Below, piece after piece: positions 58,920-64,000 of a stretch of DNA of 64,000 nucleotides. The stretch comes from Stictocephala bisonia. Taxonomy: Eukaryota; Arthropoda; Insecta; Hemiptera; Membracidae. Below the pieces are notes generated by a model. That model did no database searches and was not told the DNA's origin. It saw only the letters and a list, made by a program, of their open reading frames with translations. The stretch covers positions 947,020 to 1,011,019 of the forward strand of contig JAQJVL010000161.1 of the NCBI GenBank assembly GCA_035578905.1. Reading direction: 5' to 3'. Each line of letters opens with the position of its first letter. Within the stretch, counting starts at the first letter, position 1. Made by a program: the position numbers and the translations under genes.

Positions 58920-61903
58920 TGTACGTCTATGGGTTGGCGGGTGGAGGAGTGGGATAATACAACTGTATGTGTATGGGCGGGTAGGTGGGTCACTACCACT
59001 GTGTATGTGTATGAGGCGGGGGAGTGGAAATTACAACTGTGTATGTGTATGAGGCGAAGTAGTGGGACATTACCACTGTGTATGTGTATGAGGCGGAGGA
59101 GTGGGACAATACCACTGTATGTATGGGCGGGTAGGTCGTTCACTACCACTGTGTATGTGTATGAGGGGGAGAAGTGGGACATTACCACTGTATATGTGTA
59201 TGAGGTGGTTTAGTGGGACATTACCACTGTGTGTGGATGGGCGGGTGGGTCGTTCACTACCACTGTGTATGTGTATGAGGGAAGGAGTGGGACATTACCA
59301 CTGTGTATGTGTATGAGGTGGAGGAGTGGGACATTACCACTGTGTATGTGTATGAGGTGGAGGAGTGGGACATTACCACTGTGTATGTGTATGAGGTGGA
59401 GGAGTGGGACATTACCACTGTGTATGTGTATGAGGTGGAGGAGTGGGACTTTACCACTGCGAATGTGTATGAGGGGAGGTGTGGGACATTACCACTGTGT
59501 ATGTGTATGAGGGGAGGACTGGGACATTACCTCTGTGTATGTGTATGAGGTGGAGGAGTGGGACATTACAACTGTGTGTATGAGGTGGAGGAGTGGGACA
59601 TTACCACTGTGTATGTGTATGAGGGGAGGAGTGGGACATTACCACTGTGTGTGCGTATGAGGTGGAGGAGTGGGATATTACCACTGTGTATTTGTATGAA
59701 GTGGAGGAGTGGGACATTACCACTGTGTATGTGTATGAGGGTGTATGTGTATGAGGTGGAGGAGTGGGACATTACCACTGTGTATGTGTATGAGGTGGAG
59801 GAGTGGGACATTACCACTTTGTAAGTGTATGAGGGGAAGGAGTGGGGCATTACCACCGTGTTTGTGTATGAGGTGTAGGAGTGGGACATTACAACTGTGT
59901 ATGTGTATGAGAGGGAGGAGTGGTAAATTACCACTGTGTATGTGTATGAGGTGGAGGAGTGGGACATTACCACTGTGTGTGTGTATGAGGTGGAGGAGTG
60001 GGACATTACCACTGTGTATGTGTATGAGGCGGAGGAGTGGGACAATACCACTGTATGTATGGGCGGGTAGGTCGTTCACTACCACTGTGTATGTGTATGA
60101 GGGAAGGAGAGGGACATTACCACTGTGTATGTGTATGAGGTGGAGGAGTGGGACATTACCACAGTGTATGTGTATGACGTGAGGAGTGGGACATTACCAC
60201 TGTGTATGTGTATGAGGTGGAGGAGTGGGACTTTACCACTGCGAATGTGTATGAGGGGAGGTGTGGGACATTACCACTGTGTATGTGTATGAGGGGAGGA
60301 CTGGGATATTACCTCTGTGTATGTGTATGAGGTGGAGGAGTGGGACATTACCACTGTGTGTATGAGGTGGAGGAGTGGGACATTACCACTGTGTATGTGT
60401 ATGAGGGGAGGAGTGGGACATTACCACTGTGTGTGCGTATGAGGTGGAGGAGTGGGATATTACCACTGTGTATTTGTATGAAGTGGAGGAGTGGGACATT
60501 ACAACTGTGTATGTGTATGAGGTGGAGGAGTGGGACATTACCACTGTGTATGTGTATCAGGTGGAGGAGTGGGACATTACCACTGTGTATGTGTATGAAG
60601 TGGAGGAGGGGGACATTACCACTTTGTAAATGTATGAGGGGAAGGAGTGGGGCATTACCACCGTGTATGTGTATGAGGTGTAAGAGTGGGACATTACCAC
60701 TGTGTATGTGTATGAGAGGGAGGAGTGGTAAATTACCACTGTGTATGTGTATGTGGTGGAGGAGTGGGACATTACCACTGTGTATGTGTATGAGGGGAGG
60801 ACTGGGATATTACCTCTGTGTATGTGTATGAGGTGGAGGAGTGGGACATTACCACTGTGTGTATGAGGTGGAGGAGTGGGACATTACCACTGTGTATGTG
60901 TATGAGGGGAGTAGTGGGACATTACCACTGTGTGTGCGTATGAGGTGGAGGAGTGGGATATTACCACTGTGTATTTGTATGAAGTGGAGGAGTGGGACAT
61001 TACCATTGTGTATGTGTATGAGGTGGAGGAGTGGGACATTACCACTGTGTATGTGTATCAGGTGGAGGAGTGGGACATTACCACTGTGTATGTGTATGAG
61101 GTGGAGGAGGGGGACATTACCACTTTGTAAATGTATGAGGGGAAGGAGTGGGGCATTACCACCGTGTATGTGTATGAGGTGTAAGAGTGGGACATTACCA
61201 CTGTGTATGTGTATGAGAGGGAGGAGTGGTAAATTACCACTGTGTATGTGTATGAGGTGGAGGCGTGGGACATTACCACTGTGTGTGTGTATGAGGTGGA
61301 GGAGTGGGACATTACCACTGTGTATTTGTATGAGCTGGAGGAGTGGGACATTACCACTGTGTAGGTGTATGAGGTGGAGGAGTGGGACACTACCACTGTG
61401 TATGTGTATGAGGTGGAGGAGTGGGACATTACCACTGTGTACGTGTATGAGGTGGAGGAGTGGGACATTAGCACTTTGTATGTGTATGAGGGGAATGAGT
61501 GGGGCATTACCACTGTGTATGTGTATGAGGTGGAGGAGTGGGACATTACCACTGTGTATGTGTATGAGAGGGAGGAGTGGTAGATTACCACTGTGAATGT
61601 GTATGAGGGGAGGAGTGGGACATTACAACTTTGTATGTGTATGAGGTGGAGGAGTGGGACTTTACCACTGTGTATGTGTATGAGGTGTAGGAGTGGGGCA
61701 TTACCACTGTGTATGAGAGGGAAGAGTGGGACATTACCAGTGTGTATGTGTATGAGGTGGGGGAGTGGGACAATACCACTGTGTATGTGTATAAGGCGGA
61801 GGAGTGGGACATTTCCACTTTGTATGTGTATGAGGGAAAGGAGTGGGACATTACCACTATGGATTTGTTTGAGGTGGAGGAGTGGGACATTACCACTGTG
61901 TAT
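58920..61903. repeat. Minisatellite array, 39-bp unit, about 76 copies, with block duplications
   Basis: Unit: gtgtatgaggtggaggagtg plus ggacattaccactgtgtat, 39 bp (gacattacc at 59291 and 59330). The larger block beginning ctgggatattacctctg or ctgggacattacctctg starts at 59519, 60301 and 60802, i.e. 782 and 501 bp apart, showing segmental duplication inside the array. A variant unit with gggcgggtaggtcgttcact occurs near 59124, 59239 and 60061. Long open frames on both strands follow from the 13-codon unit and are not called. Confidence 0.96.
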
Positions 61904-63952
61904 TGTACTGGGTCGTTTTGACCGGTACAGTTTCGTTTTTTTCGTCGTTGTCTGCCAGGCTGCCTGAGACCGCTTGTGCCCGGCGATTCACTTTACTTTG
62001 GTGGCCGTTGGCTCGGACTCGGTCGTTCCGTGTTCCGGCTCTGGTCTGTCGGGTTGGCCGTCTGTTGGATTGTTCTAGTAGTTTCTCTGCGGCCGAACGA
62101 CCTTACCATGCGTGGCTAGAGGCTCCCAAAACGTAACTGTTCTTTTGTAATTTCTAATATCTAATCACCCTTTTGGTGAAAATACTTTGTTTGAATAATA
62201 TTCTGGTTTATTTGTCATTTTCAGGGTTTTGTTAAAATTGTATTCTTTGTCTAGATATTGGTTAACCTAGGTTCGAGCCATGTGCTCAATGTTACTCTTT
62301 TAACATTAATTGCTTTATTCGATCTGGTTTTATATTTAATAGTAGTTCTGTATAATGTTTTGTTGAGCCTTTTTCAGTTGGAGTTACCGTTTTACCATCT
62401 TTTTGTTAATTGACAATAACCTAGTCTATCTGTTTAGTTTGATTTTCATGTTATAACATATTGCTCCTGTGTCCATAGCCTAGTTTTCCGTTTACCATTT
62501 TTAGTTCCCTATACGTAATTAATTCTTTGGTAATTTGTTAAGTTGTAGTTTGTCTTAAATCTGTTTTCCAACATAATTTTTCATAGCCTAAAAATGGATC
62601 TTTTATTTGCTAGTGTGCTCCAATCATGTATAATTTTGTCTGTTCTTGTGTTGTTTTAACCATTTCAGTTATTAGTTGTTATGTCTAGTATTTTTGGTTT
62701 TGGGCTGTACTGTTTTTAATGTGCTGTGGTTTGGCCTTGCAGTCCAGGGTCCTTGAGCAGGACGTTTCCACCCTCAGCCTGCCGTCCGGGGATGGTCGAC
62801 CTTCTACACTGCTAGCCTGGCCTGAGGACCATGTTGGAGCCTAGAGTCGCCCGCTACCCGCTCTACTTCTTTGGGGTAGAAGTCTTCTGTCCTCAGGTCA
62901 GTGCGTTCCATTTTGGTTTCCCGGCGGCTGAGCTGGGGGTTTTGATGATGTTAGTTAAAAGAAAAACAAGTGAAATATAAAAAAAAGAAGAAAAAAATGT
63001 TTGTGGACTATTTAATGTGGCCTAGGCCTAAAGCTGAACAGTGATTTTGGGCAACACAGCCAGGGGGACATTGATACCTGTAGATATTTAAAATTAAAAA
63101 AAAAAAAAGAAAACCTATGTTAATATTTGTTGTTATTTATTTTAGTTAGTTTTATTTGTTATGGTTAATCTTTATGTAGTTTATTTTTGTTATGGTTTTT
63201 AAATTTTTATATTGGTTAGGCCCTATGGTTAAAAACTTTTTTTGCATAATTGGAATCAGTGATTATTTTGTATGCTTAAATTTTTTTTATATACTGTGTA
63301 AATTAAGGAATTGTTCAAATTATGGTTTAGGCCTAGTGCTTTAGTAGGGTTAGTTATTCATTTCTTCGTGTAGTGTATTTTTTATGTCAGGGGATAATAG
63401 AACGGTACCGTGTTATATATTTTTTTTAAATTGTTTAATTTTTAAAATCTTCACCAAAAGGGAATTATTGTGCTTTGATTTAACTTCTTATTCGGAGCTG
63501 CCCAGGGATTCCGGCTTACTCCCTGGCCTCGGTGGAATCAAGGGATGTGGGCTAAATTGCCGGTGTAATTGGTGATACCAAAATTTTTATAATATTCTTC
63601 ACTTTTAAATTGTTAATAATTTTGTCTTACGTTTTGGGTGTCTCAGGCTAAACTGCAGATAGGCCATATAGTTGTTAATTGTTAATTTTGGTATTTGTAG
63701 AGTTTGTTGTTTTTGTAGCTTTTGTATTATCTTGTGAATTTTAGTGTTTCATGTTATTTATTTAAGTGCGAATTTACATTGTGGCCTACTACCAGCCGGG
63801 TTTGCAGTTTTCTTAATAATAAATTTAGTTTGCTCAGCTGCCGAGTTTTATTTTGACCCTCCAACTGCCACCCGTGATCCCATCGCTCGACTTGTTTTGA
63901 GCCATCCCCCAGTTGGCACGCTTTCCAGCTTTAGTGGGGGGGATGGGTCTCA
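61904..63952. mobile_element. Solo LTR (2,049 bp) inserted in the 39-bp array, GTAT target duplication
   Basis: The array breaks off after actgtGTAT (61900-61903) and resumes with GTATgtgtatgagg (63953-63956). The intervening sequence begins TGTACTGGG and ends GGGTCTCA, i.e. the TG...CA termini of a long terminal repeat. It has a GC- and CpG-rich 5' part (61910-62110), a second GC-rich part (62740-62940), an AATAAA signal at 63818-63823 and no coding frame. A 4-bp duplication is usual for Gypsy-type elements. One LTR with no internal region is what recombination between two LTRs leaves. Orientation cannot be set firmly, but the polyadenylation signal near the right end favours plus. Confidence 0.85.
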
Positions 63953-64000
63953 GTATGTGTATGAGGGGAGGAGTGGAACATTACCACTATGTATGAGTAT
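63953..64000. repeat. 39-bp minisatellite resumes, runs off the window
   Basis: gtatgtgtatgaggggagga then gtggaacattaccactatg is the same unit as 58920-61903, confirming that the sequence between is an insertion. Confidence 0.95.

Noticed and set aside
58899..61967. Frames over the 39-bp array, both strands
   Set aside because: By-products of a 13-codon unit without stops; block structure follows DNA duplications, not protein features.
61882..62136. 84-codon frame across 61904
   Set aside because: It runs from the minisatellite into the inserted LTR, so it is an artefact of the junction.

Overview
This is eukaryotic, AT-rich, repeat-dominated nuclear DNA. There are no operons or Shine-Dalgarno sites. 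There is a spliceable intron, there are non-LTR, Penelope-like, LTR and DNA-transposon remnants, tRNA-derived SINEs, and several kilobases of minisatellite and satellite arrays. An arthropod genome, probably an insect, fits best. The FLYWCH-type Mutator-like transposase, the Jockey/CR1-like LINEs and the short tRNA SINEs suggest this, but the species cannot be fixed from sequence alone. I see no convincing host protein-coding gene. Nearly all long open frames are either transposon genes or tandem repeats whose unit lacks a stop codon.

Layout. 50-658: a dispersed repeat, seen again at 41012-41930. 920-3110: satellite of 120-bp units. 4292-5062: 76-bp units. 5551-6956: 34-bp units. 9689-12767: a foldback element whose inverted arms are 37-bp minisatellites, with near-perfect 11-bp flanking repeats. 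A 5'-truncated LINE with an intact reverse-transcriptase frame is nested inside it. 13583-17208: a graveyard of minus-strand LINE tails, a LINE C-terminus, a Penelope-like GIY-YIG endonuclease fragment and a 780-bp element with long inverted ends. 17866-28933: an 11-kb array of 150-bp units, interrupted near its left edge by a LINE 3' fragment. 30275-31065: a second foldback family. 32895-36810: 30-bp units. 36830-39697: SINE copies in both orientations and a PIF/Harbinger-like element with TAA duplications. 42958-45343: a very homogeneous 82-bp array. 46646-47502: a TTAA-flanked deleted DNA transposon with a transposase-tail frame. 48600-49885: a 1.3-kb old imperfect palindrome. 50161-50375: a tRNA-derived SINE. 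51510-52510: a GC-rich minisatellite and CpG-rich patches. 53888-57909: a complete Mutator-like element (4,004 bp, perfect 9-bp target duplication) with a two-exon FLYWCH/MULE transposase broken by one homopolymer frameshift. 58920-64000: a 39-bp minisatellite with a 2,049-bp solo LTR inserted (4-bp target duplication GTAT).

How it fits together. About 24 kb of the 64 kb is tandem repeat, with at least nine unrelated unit lengths (30, 34, 37, 39, 76, 82, 108/150, 120 and roughly 15 bp). Mobile elements repeatedly sit inside or at the edges of arrays, and one element family carries an array as its own inverted ends. This gives relative ages: foldback before LINE, 150-bp array before its LINE fragment, 39-bp array before the solo LTR. 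The only multi-domain catalytic genes are the LINE reverse transcriptase and the MULE transposase.
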